From the NCBI GenBank assembly GCA_963784995.1, contig CAWATZ010000006.1, positions 930,001 to 994,000 of the forward strand: a stretch of 64,000 bases of DNA. The letters run 5' to 3'. Made by a program: the position numbers and the translations under genes. This document shows positions 36,536-45,136 of this stretch, in pieces. The notes under the pieces are model-generated. The model ran no database searches. It was not told the origin of the DNA and saw only the letters and a program-made list of their open reading frames with translations. Each line of letters begins with the position of its first letter. Position 1 is the first letter of the stretch. This DNA comes from CAWATZ01 sp963784995. GTDB lineage: Bacteria > Planctomycetota > Planctomycetia > Gemmatales > Gemmataceae.

Positions 36536-37134
36536 TCAATCTCGATCCGACAGCTCCAGGTCCTCCAGCAGGCTCTGACGGGTTTCCTCGGTCAGCGGTT
36601 CGCTCCGGTGCGAGTAGGCGGTCAGGGTGCAAGCACAGAACGCCGGCTGCGAGGGCATGGCCAGCGCACGCTGGCCCGCCGGGTCGAGGACGAACTGGAC
36701 CCAGTGCGTGGTGCCAATGCAGCGGTCCTCCGGCCGGCAGGTGAACAGGTTGGCCGGGTAACGGTGCTCGCCCAGGTGCAGGCACAGCTGGTTGCCTTGC
36801 AGCTCCTGCCACGGGGCCAGCTCCTGCCGCAAGTGCGATTCGTCGCCGACCTCGATCATCATGGCCGCCTGGAGACAGTTGCGCCCGGAAGCAGGCGGTT
36901 GTACAGGTCCAGCTCTTGCTGCACCAGGGCCGGCTCGTTCAGCCGGGCGATGCACAGCACCTCCTGAAGCCGGAACCAGAGGGTTTTGCGGTTCTCGAAG
37001 ATGAGCGTCAAGCGCGGACCGACGCGGACACGCCGGCAGCGGTCGAGATAGCGGCCATGCGCCTCGAAGAACTCCCGGCGGCGCCCCGCGTACTCCTCCA
37101 GGGGCAGCAGCTCCTCGATGGCGAGGGGTCGCAT
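36536..37134 (-). CDS. DUF3501-family protein, one frameshift
   Basis: About 199 residues. MRPLAIEELLPLEEYAGRRR, RVRVGPRLTLIFENRKTLWF and IARLNEPALVQQELDLYNRL are in the first frame. After LLPG the frame moves near 36885 to NCLQAAMMIEVGDESHLRQE, VQFVLDPAGQRALA and LTEETRQSLLEDLEL. The span is one base short of a multiple of three. GGAG lies seven bases before the ATG at 37134. The family often neighbours ferritin or rubrerythrin genes in other bacteria; here it accompanies a DCC oxidoreductase. The function is unknown. Confidence 0.8.
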
Positions 37135-37189
37135 GTGACAAACTCCATTCCATTGGCCAATCCCGCCGTGGACTCTCACCCCCGACCCT

Positions 37190-37270
37190 TCTCCCCGCAG
37201 GTTAGCCCGAAGCGCCAGCGAGGGAACAACGGACTCCCTCGCTGGCGCTTTGGGCTAACCTGCGGGGAGA
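37190..37270. repeat. Palindrome of the GCCCGAAGCGCCAGCG family; encodes an aquaporin stop
   Basis: Arms of about 36 bases (ctccccgcaggttagcccga to the right) around a nine-base loop. Its right part encodes the last residues (PLPAG) and the TAG stop of the aquaporin gene. It may terminate the upstream minus-strand transcript before the DUF3501 gene. Confidence 0.85.
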
Positions 37271-38007
37271 GGGGATGATTGCCGCAGGAGCAGGACAGTG
37301 TAAGTGTAGGCCCCGAGCAGGGCCCCGACAATCGGTCCGACCCAGTAGACCAGGTGGTCGGCCAGGGGCAGAAGCTCCTGCCAGTTGGGGAGGGTGAACT
37401 GCCAGACCAGCGGGCCCAGCCAGCGGGCCGGGTTAGCACAGCCGCCGGTCAGGTGATAGCCGACCACGATGATTGCCGTTTGCGCCAGCCCCGGCAGCAA
37501 CCCGCCCAGCCGGGGCGTCCGGGGATCGTACAGGGCCGCGAAGATCGACCAGGCGAGCACGGCGGTCAGCACCATCTCGACCGCGACCCCGGTCAGCAGG
37601 CCCCGCAAGGTGACCTCCCGCGAGGCCGTCAGCAGGGCCTTCAGGTGCGGCGTGCCCAGCCGGGCCTCGCGCAGCACGTCGTCAGCAAACAGCAGCCGCA
37701 GGACCAGACCCGCCAGGATCGCGCCCAGGAGCTGGCTGGCGATCAGCAGGACGGTCCGCCGGCCATCGAGCCGTTTGAAGACCCAGAGCATCAGCGTCAG
37801 GGCCGGATTGAGCCAGCCCTGGGACAGGGGCAAGATCGCGGTGAGCAGCACGGCCAGGGTAAAGCCCTCGGCCAGGGCCACGGCCGACACCTCGGGCCGA
37901 TAGTCGTCGCTGGGGAGGTAGGAGGCGCAAATCGCACCGGCACCAAACAGGACCAGGACAAAGGTCCCGATCAGTTCAGCCAGGAATCCTCGCAGCCTGT
38001 CATCCAT
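37255..38007 (-). CDS. Aquaporin/MIP-family channel
   Basis: A 250-residue membrane protein with six predicted helices. It has the two half-helix boxes GWLNPALTLML (first N-P-A) and GGCANPARWLGP (second N-P-A, followed by the selectivity-filter Arg). The N-terminus LAELIGTFVLVLFGAGA is typical. The start at 38007 lies inside the end of the cytochrome peroxidase gene, an eight-base overlap, so the two are translated from one message. Substrates are water or small solutes; hydrogen peroxide is possible given the neighbour, but that is inferred from gene order. Confidence 0.85.
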   Translation of the reverse strand: MDDRLRGFLAELIGTFVLVLFGAGAICASYLPSDDYRPEVSAVALAEGFTLAVLLTAILPLSQGWLNPALTLMLWVFKRLDGRRTVLLIASQLLGAILAGLVLRLLFADDVLREARLGTPHLKALLTASREVTLRGLLTGVAVEMVLTAVLAWSIFAALYDPRTPRLGGLLPGLAQTAIIVVGYHLTGGCANPARWLGPLVWQFTLPNWQELLPLADHLVYWVGPIVGALLGAYTYTVLLLRQSSPLPAG

Positions 38008-39454
38008 GATTCTCGTTCCAGACGCCGTTGAGCGCTTTGAGGAAAAGGACCAGCGCCCGGACGTCGTCCTCCTGCAATCCCAGGTCGAGCACCTGGCGAG
38101 GATTGTCCGGCGCCCGCATCTCACGATCGAGAAAGAGGTTCGGCTTGCCGCCTTCCGAATGAAACCGGACCACCCCCTCCAGGGTCGCTTGCTCGCCGGT
38201 GTGCAAGTACGGGGCGGTGCGCAGCAGCGAGCGCAGGGTCGGCGTCTTGAAGGCGCCGGCAAGGCTCCGCTCCTTGAGCCCAATGGGCGCGTGTTCCAGC
38301 CGGCCCTGACCGTCCTCCAGCCCAGCCACGCCGAGGTTGTGAAAGCCCAGGTCGGTGAACAGCGGCCCGGGATGACACTTCAGGCAGTTGGTGGGCCGAT
38401 CCGGCGCCTGGTTGTGGAAGAGCCGATAACCCCGGATCAGTTCGCGGGCCAGCGCCGCCGGCGTGGCGTCGGCGCGATCCACTTCCTTGCCCCAGCCAGC
38501 TGGAAGCACTTTTTCGTAGTCGCGTGCCTCCAGGATCGCCCCGCCGCGGCGCAGATGTTCCCGCAGGGCCCGGTCGTGCAGCGAATCGCCGCAGAGCAGC
38601 GTCCGCAGGTAAACCGCCAGGGCCTTGCCGAGCGCGTCCTGGGTGGGCGGCGTTCCGAAGACCTTCTTGAACTGCTCGTGGAGCGGACGATTGTTGTACA
38701 ACCGGTGAATCGCCCCACCCCAGGCATGGCGAAACGGTTGCTCGCTGCTGCTTTCCCGCTCATCTTCCAGAGAGCGCTGCACCGCTTCTTCGAGGTAGAC
38801 GGCCCGCCCATTCCAGAACTGATGCTTGTTCCAGACGCAGTTGAGCAGGGTTGGCGTATCGAAGCCGCCATGCTGCTCGCCGTCGGTGAAGCCGCGATTG
38901 GGGTAGTGGCACCCGGCGCAAGAGATCCGCTCCTTGCCGCTCAGATAGTCGCGATTGAAGAACAGTTCCCGACCCAGCTCCCAGCAGGACAGGGTCATCG
39001 GATTGCCTGGCGGAACGTTCGGCTGAGGATCAGGCAGGCCCAGAGGCACCTTGATCTTGACCGGCTGGGAGGCCAGTGCCGCGACCAGGACCGGCACCCC
39101 GGGGGCTAACACCCCCGGGCTCGCCAGCGGACCGAAGCCGGCCAGGGAGGCGGCACCGTCGGCGCGGAGCAGAGGTGGGAAGTGCCAGAGGCGGTCCGGC
39201 AACCGCTCCCACTCCGCACGGGCTGTCTCCGCGGACACAAACTCGATTCGGATGGGCAAAGCGGCTGGCAGGAAGCGCGCATCCTGCCAGGCCAGGGTCG
39301 AATCCAGCGGCTCCGGCCTGGTGTCTGGGGCGGCGGGCTTCGTTTTCTTCGGAGGCTGGCGGGGGGGGTAGCGCGTTGCCTGCTGGCAACCGACGAGCAG
39401 GGAAAGAAGGAGGGCGAAGAGCGAAGACCCGATTGCCCACGGCCGGCCCAGCAT
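38000..39454 (-). CDS. Di-haem cytochrome-c peroxidase-family lipoprotein
   Basis: A 484-residue protein. The N-terminus ends in a lipobox (LLVGC, Cys near residue 23), followed by a Pro/Lys-rich linker. CAGCHYPNRGFTDG and CLKCHPGPLFTDLGFHN are two haem-c sites in the layout of the MauG/CcpA family. KTPTLRSLLRTAPYLHTGE is the conserved segment before the C-terminus. It is periplasmic and membrane-tethered. The Pro/Gly/Ala-rich stretch near residue 110 (ASPGVLAPGVPVLVAALAS) is encoded by an inserted-looking GC palindrome. It is co-transcribed with the aquaporin gene. Confidence 0.85.
   Translation of the reverse strand: MLGRPWAIGSSLFALLLSLLVGCQQATRYPPRQPPKKTKPAAPDTRPEPLDSTLAWQDARFLPAALPIRIEFVSAETARAEWERLPDRLWHFPPLLRADGAASLAGFGPLASPGVLAPGVPVLVAALASQPVKIKVPLGLPDPQPNVPPGNPMTLSCWELGRELFFNRDYLSGKERISCAGCHYPNRGFTDGEQHGGFDTPTLLNCVWNKHQFWNGRAVYLEEAVQRSLEDERESSSEQPFRHAWGGAIHRLYNNRPLHEQFKKVFGTPPTQDALGKALAVYLRTLLCGDSLHDRALREHLRRGGAILEARDYEKVLPAGWGKEVDRADATPAALARELIRGYRLFHNQAPDRPTNCLKCHPGPLFTDLGFHNLGVAGLEDGQGRLEHAPIGLKERSLAGAFKTPTLRSLLRTAPYLHTGEQATLEGVVRFHSEGGKPNLFLDREMRAPDNPRQVLDLGLQEDDVRALVLFLKALNGVWNENHG
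39098..39119. repeat. GC palindrome inside the peroxidase gene
   Basis: CCCGGGGG, loop ctaaca, CCCCCGGG, a perfect eight-base hairpin inside coding sequence. It is translated as Pro/Gly/Val/Leu residues in a linker region. Confidence 0.75.
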
Positions 39455-39468
39455 CGCTAACTCCTCGA

Positions 39469-39555
39469 AGGAAAGGCGAGCGGCGCGGCGTCAGCCCGCC
39501 GGTAGCAGCCTTGGACCGGCACCGGCGGGCTCACGCCGCGCCGCTCGCCTTTCCT
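39469..39555. repeat. Long palindrome between ferredoxin and peroxidase genes
   Basis: Arms aggaaaggcgagcggcgcgg and its complement, about 35 bases with a single mismatch region and a loop of 17 bases. It lies between two genes on the same strand, eight bases past the ferredoxin stop, and would form a strong hairpin at the ferredoxin transcript end. Confidence 0.85.
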
Positions 39556-39562
39556 GAACTCC

Positions 39563-39976
39563 TCACGTCGTCGTCGCCGGCTTTTTCTTGGCGGCGGCAG
39601 CGGCCTCGGCCTGCTGTTTCTGCTCGAAGGCCAGGTCCTGCAACGACTGAGCCACAGCGTTGAGCCGTTCCTGGTTCTTGGCCACGTACTCGGGCGGGCC
39701 GCCCTTGTCGGCCACGTGGACGGCAATCGTGGTGGACTCCACCATGTCAATGGCGTCCCAGGGGCACCAGCGCTCGCACAGGCTGCAGCCGATGCACCGC
39801 TCCAGGTCAATGTCCACGAAGTACTGAACGCTCGGCTGATCCTCGCCGGGCACCTTGTAGATGCAATCGACCGGGCAGACCTCGATACAGGCCTCGCAGC
39901 CGGTGCAGTTGTCGGCCCGGACGACGGCCAGCTCCTTGGGGAGTTTTTTTCGTGCCTTGCCCGCACCCTTGGCCAT
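39563..39976 (-). CDS. Two-cluster [4Fe-4S] ferredoxin
   Basis: A 137-residue protein with two Cys motifs, CTGCEACIEVCPVDC (residues about 24-38) and CIGCSLCERWCPWDA (about 61-75). Between them is KVPGEDQPSVQYFVDIDLE. The C-terminal 45 residues are Ala/Lys/Gln-rich and probably disordered. Such ferredoxins carry one-electron charges between dehydrogenases. No partner gene is adjacent; the palindrome downstream probably ends its transcript. Confidence 0.9.
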   Translation of the reverse strand: MAKGAGKARKKLPKELAVVRADNCTGCEACIEVCPVDCIYKVPGEDQPSVQYFVDIDLERCIGCSLCERWCPWDAIDMVESTTIAVHVADKGGPPEYVAKNQERLNAVAQSLQDLAFEQKQQAEAAAAAKKKPATTT

Positions 39977-40012
39977 GGAATCAGTCCTCTCTCTGTAGGT
40001 TTGAGGAACGCG

Positions 40013-41614
40013 TCAACTCTTTTCATGATAGCGGGCCGGATCGGGAATACCAGACGACTGGACGCCGTCGGAAGAGGATTGGACCCGGGCATCCTGCGAA
40101 ACCGGGATGGATGCGCCATCTGTGCCGAGGCGTTCGGGCTTGGCGGCGACCGACTCGTCGGCGATCGGCCGGGTGGCATCGAAGAACAGCCAGCAAAAGA
40201 CGGCCACGACGTAGACGAAACCGTAGCTGAACAGGTTGATCTGCCAGCAGAAGCGCAGGGAATCGGCCTTGATCATCGTTTCGCCTACCCAGCCGGGCTG
40301 CCAGAGAGTGGGCAGACCTCCCGTTTGCCCGATGGCCGAAGCGATGGTCGCCGCCGGCTTGTCCAGGCTGTAACTCAGAATGAAGCCGGTTACCAGGCCG
40401 ACCACGGCGCCGCCCAGGTTGCCGATGGTGTTCATGCAGCCGGCCACGATGCCGGAGTACCTCTTGCCAATGTCCAGGCAGCTGGCCCAGGCCGAGCCCA
40501 TGGTCAGGTCATTCCAGAAGGCGGCCAGGGCCACGGCCAGGACAAAGAGCCAGGGGTTGGTGAGAAAGATGCTCACGAAGAAACAGGCGGCGCAGACACC
40601 GTGGCCGATGATCCCGAAGAGACGCCGGCCCCATTTGCGGTTGCCGGTGACGCGGATGAACCAGTCGGTCAGCAGCCCACCGATGAAACAGGCCGCGGCG
40701 CCCAGCAAGAGCGGTGCCCCGGCCAGCAAGCTGTACATCCACCAGCTCTGCGACCACTTGGCGCCGGGGTGCAGGCCGCATTGCTTTTCCAGGTAGCCGG
40801 GCAGGTAGGTGATGTTGAAGTACCAGCCATAGGCGCCGCAGAAGTACATCACGCACAGCAGCCAGAGGTTGCCGCTGAACAGGAGCTTCCTCCAGGGCAC
40901 TGCGAAGTGGCTGACCTCCGACGGCCCCTCGTCCCCATGAATCAGTTCGCGCTCCGCCTGGTTGACGGAGGGGTTCTGCTCGGGCCGATCACGGAACCAC
41001 CACCACCAGGCGATGCACCACAGCACCCCCAGGGAACCGAAGATCCAGAAGGCATGTCGCCAGGCGATGGTCTTCTGCGCCCCATCGCCCGATTCGACCA
41101 TCAAGGCCAGCACGATGAACGGCGTCACCCCGCCGGCAAAGCGTCCGGCCATCCAGACCGTCCCCTGGGCAAAGCCGCGTTCCTGAAAGGGGAACCAGCT
41201 GTGGAAGGCCCGGGCAATGTTGGGATAGGCGCCGGCCTCGCCCATGCCGAACAGGAAGCGGACTGCCAGCATGGCCAGGAAGGCAAAGGCCGGCCAGCCC
41301 GCGATGGGATAGATCAGCCCGGTCAGGGCCGTGAAGGCCGACCACCACAGCACAATGCGGATCAGGGTCCGGCGGGCCCCGAACATGTCGCCCAGCCAGC
41401 CGCTGGGCACCTCGAAGACGGCATACGCCAGGGCAAAGGCCGAGAACAGCATCCCCTTCTGGTAGTCCTGCAGACCGAATTCTTCCTGAATCCGAGGCGC
41501 GACCGTGCCAAAGCAGACACGATCGAGATAGGTGATCATCGACAAAAGGCCGGCAAAGGCGAGGACGCCGTAGCGGACGCGGGTTGGCTCGGTGAGGGAG
41601 AGGTTTTTGGTCAT
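40013..41614 (-). CDS. MFS transporter, anion:cation symporter type
   Basis: A 533-residue protein with about twelve membrane helices. MITYLDRVCFGTVAPRIQEEFGL and EVPSGWLGDMFGARRTLIR (the first cytoplasmic loop G-x-x-x-D-x-x-G-x-R signature) place it with the ACS family (hexuronate, glucarate or organic-anion symporters). FGMGEAGAYPNIARAF supports this. The C-terminal 60 residues are polar and end ARYHEKS. The substrate cannot be read from sequence. It stands alone, with a short gap to the ferredoxin gene. Confidence 0.85.
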   Translation of the reverse strand: MTKNLSLTEPTRVRYGVLAFAGLLSMITYLDRVCFGTVAPRIQEEFGLQDYQKGMLFSAFALAYAVFEVPSGWLGDMFGARRTLIRIVLWWSAFTALTGLIYPIAGWPAFAFLAMLAVRFLFGMGEAGAYPNIARAFHSWFPFQERGFAQGTVWMAGRFAGGVTPFIVLALMVESGDGAQKTIAWRHAFWIFGSLGVLWCIAWWWWFRDRPEQNPSVNQAERELIHGDEGPSEVSHFAVPWRKLLFSGNLWLLCVMYFCGAYGWYFNITYLPGYLEKQCGLHPGAKWSQSWWMYSLLAGAPLLLGAAACFIGGLLTDWFIRVTGNRKWGRRLFGIIGHGVCAACFFVSIFLTNPWLFVLAVALAAFWNDLTMGSAWASCLDIGKRYSGIVAGCMNTIGNLGGAVVGLVTGFILSYSLDKPAATIASAIGQTGGLPTLWQPGWVGETMIKADSLRFCWQINLFSYGFVYVVAVFCWLFFDATRPIADESVAAKPERLGTDGASIPVSQDARVQSSSDGVQSSGIPDPARYHEKS

Positions 41615-41715
41615 GCGTGGCCCTGGTCAGTGATGCGACAGCAGCAGTGCAAGAAATCACTGACCTCCACTGTAGCCGATACGGCGGAACACGCAAGAAA
41701 AAAAAGGAGTTGCGT

Positions 41716-42108
41716 TCAGCGGGGCATGAAGGGCCGGCGCAGCTCCAGGCGGACCCGGCCCAGGGGATCGCCCACGATGGGCACGATGCCGAGATACTGG
41801 TCCTGGGCCTGGGGCGGAATGGCGACCTGGCACAGGATCCGGTTGGGATTGCGGGCGTCGTGGACGTTGATGATCTTGTTGCCGGGCAACTGCACCCCCA
41901 TGCTGATTTCGGTCGGCCGGAGCACCTGGGGCGGATCGCGGCGGGGCACGCCGCCGAAGACGCTGCTCACCTGGATCACGACCGGGACCGGGCATTCATT
42001 GCGGATCAGGATGGTCTCGGCCCCGGCCAGCAGGGGGGCCAGCAACAGGACCACGAGCGCCAGCAGGAGCAGACGGACCTGGCCCGGCACGCGCGTTTGG
42101 CCAATCAT
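41716..42108 (-). CDS. Small exported protein
   Basis: A 130-residue protein with a signal peptide (QVRLLLLALVVLLLAPLLAGAE). The mature part is beta-rich: ETILIRNECPVPVVIQVSSV, RPTEISMGVQLPG, NKIINVHDARNPNRILCQV. It has two Cys residues. No known family was recognised. Periplasmic location is likely. Confidence 0.65.
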   Translation of the reverse strand: MIGQTRVPGQVRLLLLALVVLLLAPLLAGAETILIRNECPVPVVIQVSSVFGGVPRRDPPQVLRPTEISMGVQLPGNKIINVHDARNPNRILCQVAIPPQAQDQYLGIVPIVGDPLGRVRLELRRPFMPR

Positions 42109-42384
42109 CCGGAAACTCCTTCCGTTGTCCCATCCCTCGAAGGAGGCGCAGACTGGACAGGCGACCAGACCTGTCCGGCGAGTCTTCGCTCAGGAATTGA
42201 ATGCTCTTCCAGCCCCAGCTTGCGCGGGACGTTTGGAAAAACCTTCTTATTCACCCTATTGTCTGGAGAAGCCGAAAGAAAGGAAAAAACGGACGGATTT
42301 TGCGATTTCTCCCCTCACCCCGCTGGTTAGCCCGAAGCGCCAGCGAGGGAACAACGGCCTCCCTCGCTGGCGCTTCGGGCTAAC
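42109..42384. other. Intergenic region with a REP-like palindrome at its end
   Basis: No coding frame is supported. From 42326 to 42384 it holds a palindrome (arms ggttagcccgaagcgccagc) of the same family as 37190-37270. The palindrome ends at the stop codon of the Rad52-like gene (42385). Confidence 0.6.
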
Positions 42385-43239
42385 TCACGCCACTTCCTTC
42401 TGCTTGGCCGTTTGCAGTCGGAGCCGTGCCTCGAACGACTTGGTTTCCTCGACGGCCAGGAGGATGGCCGGGTCGCTCCAGCGGTTCATGTCGGGTTCAT
42501 AACCTGCCTTGACTCCCGCCTGCGTGACGTGCTTGACCAGCTCGCCCGGCTTGCACAATCCTTGCCGGGCCAGCTGGCTGTCGTAGGTCGCCAGCCGGTT
42601 GTGCAACTCCGTGCCGTTGGCCGGCATCCCGGCGGGTTTCTCCTTGCCTGGGGGTTTGTCCTTCGGGGCGGGCTTTTCCTTGCCGCCCGGTTTGTCTTTC
42701 TCAGCCGCCTTCGCCCCATTCTTGGAGGTCTGGCCCGCAATGGCCGGTTTGGGCAGCAGGTGCGCCGGCAAGGTCGGCGGCTTGACGAACTTCTTCTTCT
42801 GCGGGTCGAAGTCGGCCCACATCTCGCCGACGCGGTAGAGATACCGGCCGATGCCGAACTTGACCGCCGCACGCTTGAGGGCATCGCTGACCGCGGCCTT
42901 GCGCCGGTCGCCCTCGTCGGGCTGCTCGCTGGGAGCCCCCACGTCCACCTTGGTGATCCACTCGTCCCCCACGCGCAGTCGGAGCCGGCAGACCACGGAG
43001 CCATCAGGCAAGAACTCATAATCGTCCTGCCAGCCCAGCATGCCCATCACCTCGTCGAGCCGATCCTGGATCGCCCGAGCATCGACGTACACCAGCGCCA
43101 TCGCCCGGTTCCCTGCCACTTTGCCCGGCTTGAAGCGCACCGCCGTGCTGTCGAAGGGTGCCGCCAGCGCTTCCGCCAGGGCGACGATGGTAGCGTCGCT
43201 CGGCCTGGTCTGTGGGGTTGTCTTCTCTTTCTCGGTCAT
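42385..43239 (-). CDS. Rad52/22-family single-strand annealing protein
   Basis: A 284-residue protein. Residues about 15-135 match the Rad52/Rad22 annealing core: VRFKPGKVAGNRAMALVYVD, AIQDRLDEVMGMLGWQDDYE, GSVVCRLRLRVGDEWITKVD, then GDRRKAAVSDALKRAAVKFGIGRYLY. After that comes a Lys/Pro/Gly-rich linker (about 165-205) and a C-terminal helical domain. The start MTEKEKTTPQ is preceded by AGGAGA. Most bacterial Rad52 proteins are phage-borne; this one lies among chromosomal genes. It probably anneals ssDNA during repair. A promoter-like element lies upstream. Confidence 0.8.
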   Translation of the reverse strand: MTEKEKTTPQTRPSDATIVALAEALAAPFDSTAVRFKPGKVAGNRAMALVYVDARAIQDRLDEVMGMLGWQDDYEFLPDGSVVCRLRLRVGDEWITKVDVGAPSEQPDEGDRRKAAVSDALKRAAVKFGIGRYLYRVGEMWADFDPQKKKFVKPPTLPAHLLPKPAIAGQTSKNGAKAAEKDKPGGKEKPAPKDKPPGKEKPAGMPANGTELHNRLATYDSQLARQGLCKPGELVKHVTQAGVKAGYEPDMNRWSDPAILLAVEETKSFEARLRLQTAKQKEVA

Positions 43240-43275
43240 TGCTGTTCTCCTCGTTGAATTGTGAGGATTGGTCAA

Positions 43276-43304
43276 ACTATAATCTTGTTCAGTATACAAA
43301 TGAA
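43276..43304 (-). promoter_or_regulatory. Possible sigma-70-type promoter of the Rad52-like gene
   Basis: Read on the minus strand: TTCATT (43304-43299), 17 bases, TATAGT (43281-43276), about 35 bases before the ATG. The local sequence is AT-rich in a GC-rich genome. The spacing is exact but the -35 box is weak. Confidence 0.35.
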
Positions 43305-43336
43305 CATGATTGCTGTCCAGCGCAGCAGGGATGAAG

Positions 43337-43397
43337 CACACAAGCCCGAAGCGCCAGCGCCGGGATTGTCCCGGCGCTGGCGCTTCGGGCTTGTGTG
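43337..43397. repeat. Near-perfect palindrome of the CACACAAGCCCGAAGCGC type
   Basis: 29-base arms and a three-base loop (ttg). The same outer sequence as 1318-1400. It separates the Rad52-like and DUF1501 genes, both on the minus strand, so it may terminate the DUF1501 transcript. Confidence 0.85.
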
Positions 43398-43422
43398 AGC
43401 GCCGGAGCGTGATTTGGCCCGC

Positions 43423-44772
43423 TCAGATCACTTCGCGGAGCGGAGGGTGATCGACCAGGTGGGATGGCCTGCCGGTCGGATCGAGGATGGTCGTGGTGGC
43501 GGGATCGAGACCCAGGTTGCGGTAGAGGGTGGCGAAGACTTCCCCGAACTGGACTGGACGATCCTTGGCGTGTTCGCCGAGGCGGTTGGTAGAGCCGATG
43601 ACCTGCCCGGTGCGCATGCCGCCGCCGGCCATGAAGGCGCAGCTGACCTGCGGCCAGTGATCGCGGCCGGCCCCGTTGTTGATGCGCGGCGTCCGGCCGA
43701 ACTCGCCCCAGGCGATGACGGTGACGTCGTCGAGCATGCCGCGGACTTCGAGGTCGTCGATGAGGGCGCTGAGACACTGATCGAGCTTGGCGCCGTGATC
43801 GCGCACCAGGTCGAAGTTCTTGCCGTGGCTGTCCCAGCGGCCGAAGGACAGCGAAACCACGCGGACGCCGGCCTCGACCAGCCGGCGCGCCATGAGCAGC
43901 TGATCGTTGCAGGTGGGAGCGCCGTCGAACTGGAACTTGTACGGCTTGCCGTCGCCGTAGCGTTCACGGACCTTGTCGCTTTCCCGGCTCAGGTCGAGGG
44001 CCTCGAGCAGCTTGCTGGAGGTCAGCACGCCGAGGGCCCGCTCCTGCACGTTGTCGATGGTGCGAAGCGCATCGCTGCCATCGACCTCGGAGCGGAGGGT
44101 CTCGAAAGCACGAATGAGCTTCTTGCGGTTGCGGAGCTGATCGTGGGTCATGCCGCGCAGGGTGAGGTTCTCCATGCCGGGCCCATCCGGCTTGAAGGCG
44201 GCGTGGGTAGCGCCGAGGAAGCCGGGTCGGCCGCAGTCGGACCAGGGAACGTGCTTGGTGCGCTCGGCCAGGCCAACGAAGGGCGGCACGGACGGATCGA
44301 CCGGACCCTGGACGCGGGAGGCGACGGCGCCAATGCTGGGCCGGCCGCCCATGGCCGCCATCGACTCGCTGCTCCAGCCGCTCATGCACTGGATGGCGTC
44401 ATGGCCGCCGCGGGCTCCGACGATGGAGCGGATGACGACACACTTGTCCATGCGGGCGGCCAGCTGCGGAAAGACCTCGCAGATCTGGATGCCAGGGACG
44501 TTGGTGCTGATCGGCTTGAACTCGCCGCGAATCTCGGCCGGGGCGTCCATCTTGAGGTCCCACATATCCTGATGTGGGGGCCCACCACCGAGAAAGACGT
44601 TGATGATGGCCTTGTGCTGCGACGCCTTGCCGGCAGCGGCATTTGCCTCTGCGCGGAAGATGTCGGTCAAGGTCAGGCTGGCGGCGCCGAAGGTGAGAGC
44701 GCCGATTTGCAGGAAGCCGCGGCGGGTGACGCCGTCGCACAACTGCGTTTTCGGACCAGGAATGGTTAACAT
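43423..44772 (-). CDS. DUF1501-family protein, Tat-exported
   Basis: A 449-residue protein. TRRGFLQIGALTFGAASLTL is a twin-arginine signal. VFLGGGPPHQDMWDLKMDAP, RSIVGARGGHDAIQCMSGW, FGRWDSHGKNFDLVRDHG and IAWGEFGRTPRINNGAGRDH are the hallmark motifs of DUF1501, sulfatase/phosphatase-fold proteins abundant in planctomycetes. Start ATG 44772, with AAAGGA about ten bases upstream; a longer frame to 44949 lacks support. In many planctomycetes it pairs with a DUF1553/1549 cytochrome gene; none is next to it here. Confidence 0.9.
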   Translation of the reverse strand: MLTIPGPKTQLCDGVTRRGFLQIGALTFGAASLTLTDIFRAEANAAAGKASQHKAIINVFLGGGPPHQDMWDLKMDAPAEIRGEFKPISTNVPGIQICEVFPQLAARMDKCVVIRSIVGARGGHDAIQCMSGWSSESMAAMGGRPSIGAVASRVQGPVDPSVPPFVGLAERTKHVPWSDCGRPGFLGATHAAFKPDGPGMENLTLRGMTHDQLRNRKKLIRAFETLRSEVDGSDALRTIDNVQERALGVLTSSKLLEALDLSRESDKVRERYGDGKPYKFQFDGAPTCNDQLLMARRLVEAGVRVVSLSFGRWDSHGKNFDLVRDHGAKLDQCLSALIDDLEVRGMLDDVTVIAWGEFGRTPRINNGAGRDHWPQVSCAFMAGGGMRTGQVIGSTNRLGEHAKDRPVQFGEVFATLYRNLGLDPATTTILDPTGRPSHLVDHPPLREVI

Positions 44773-45025
44773 GCGGACAGGTCCTTTCCAAGGCGGGAAG
44801 TCAGGCAGGGTCCCGAGGGTAGCCGAGCGATGGTCCGCAGGCGCGGAATCCCCCCAATCGCTCATTCTGGTAAGGCTAAAGCCGGGCCTGCTTCGTGTCA
44901 AGCAAGAAGTGGGAAAATCGTGCAGGCGGGCAAGAAGCGAAGTTCGCAACGGCCCGTTGGCCGCCTTTGCCGTGCCCGCGATTGCCCTTGACGGGCTGGG
45001 GACGACAGCCTAGATTCCATCTATC

Positions 45026-45099
45026 GGGCGCTTAGCTCAGTTGGCTAGAGCACCAGCTCGACACGCTGGGGGTCACTGGTTCAAGTCCAGTAGCGCCCA
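45026..45099 (+). tRNA. tRNA-Val (anticodon GAC)
   Basis: A full cloverleaf: acceptor GGGCGCT with AGCGCCC, D stem GCTC/GAGC, anticodon stem CCAGC/GCTGG, T stem ACTGG/CCAGT with TTCAAGT loop. The loop TCGACAC puts GAC (45060-45062) at the anticodon. Position 33 is C, not the nearly universal U. CCA is not encoded. An integrase gene follows 115 bases downstream. Confidence 0.9.
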
Positions 45100-45136
45100 C
45101 TCAACATAAGATCAAAAACGACACCGAGTTGCATAC

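Noticed and set aside
39716..42502. Plus-strand ORF of 928 codons
   Set aside because: Antisense to the ferredoxin, MFS and small exported protein genes, Gly/Gln/Pro/His-biased as expected from reverse reading of GC-rich genes.
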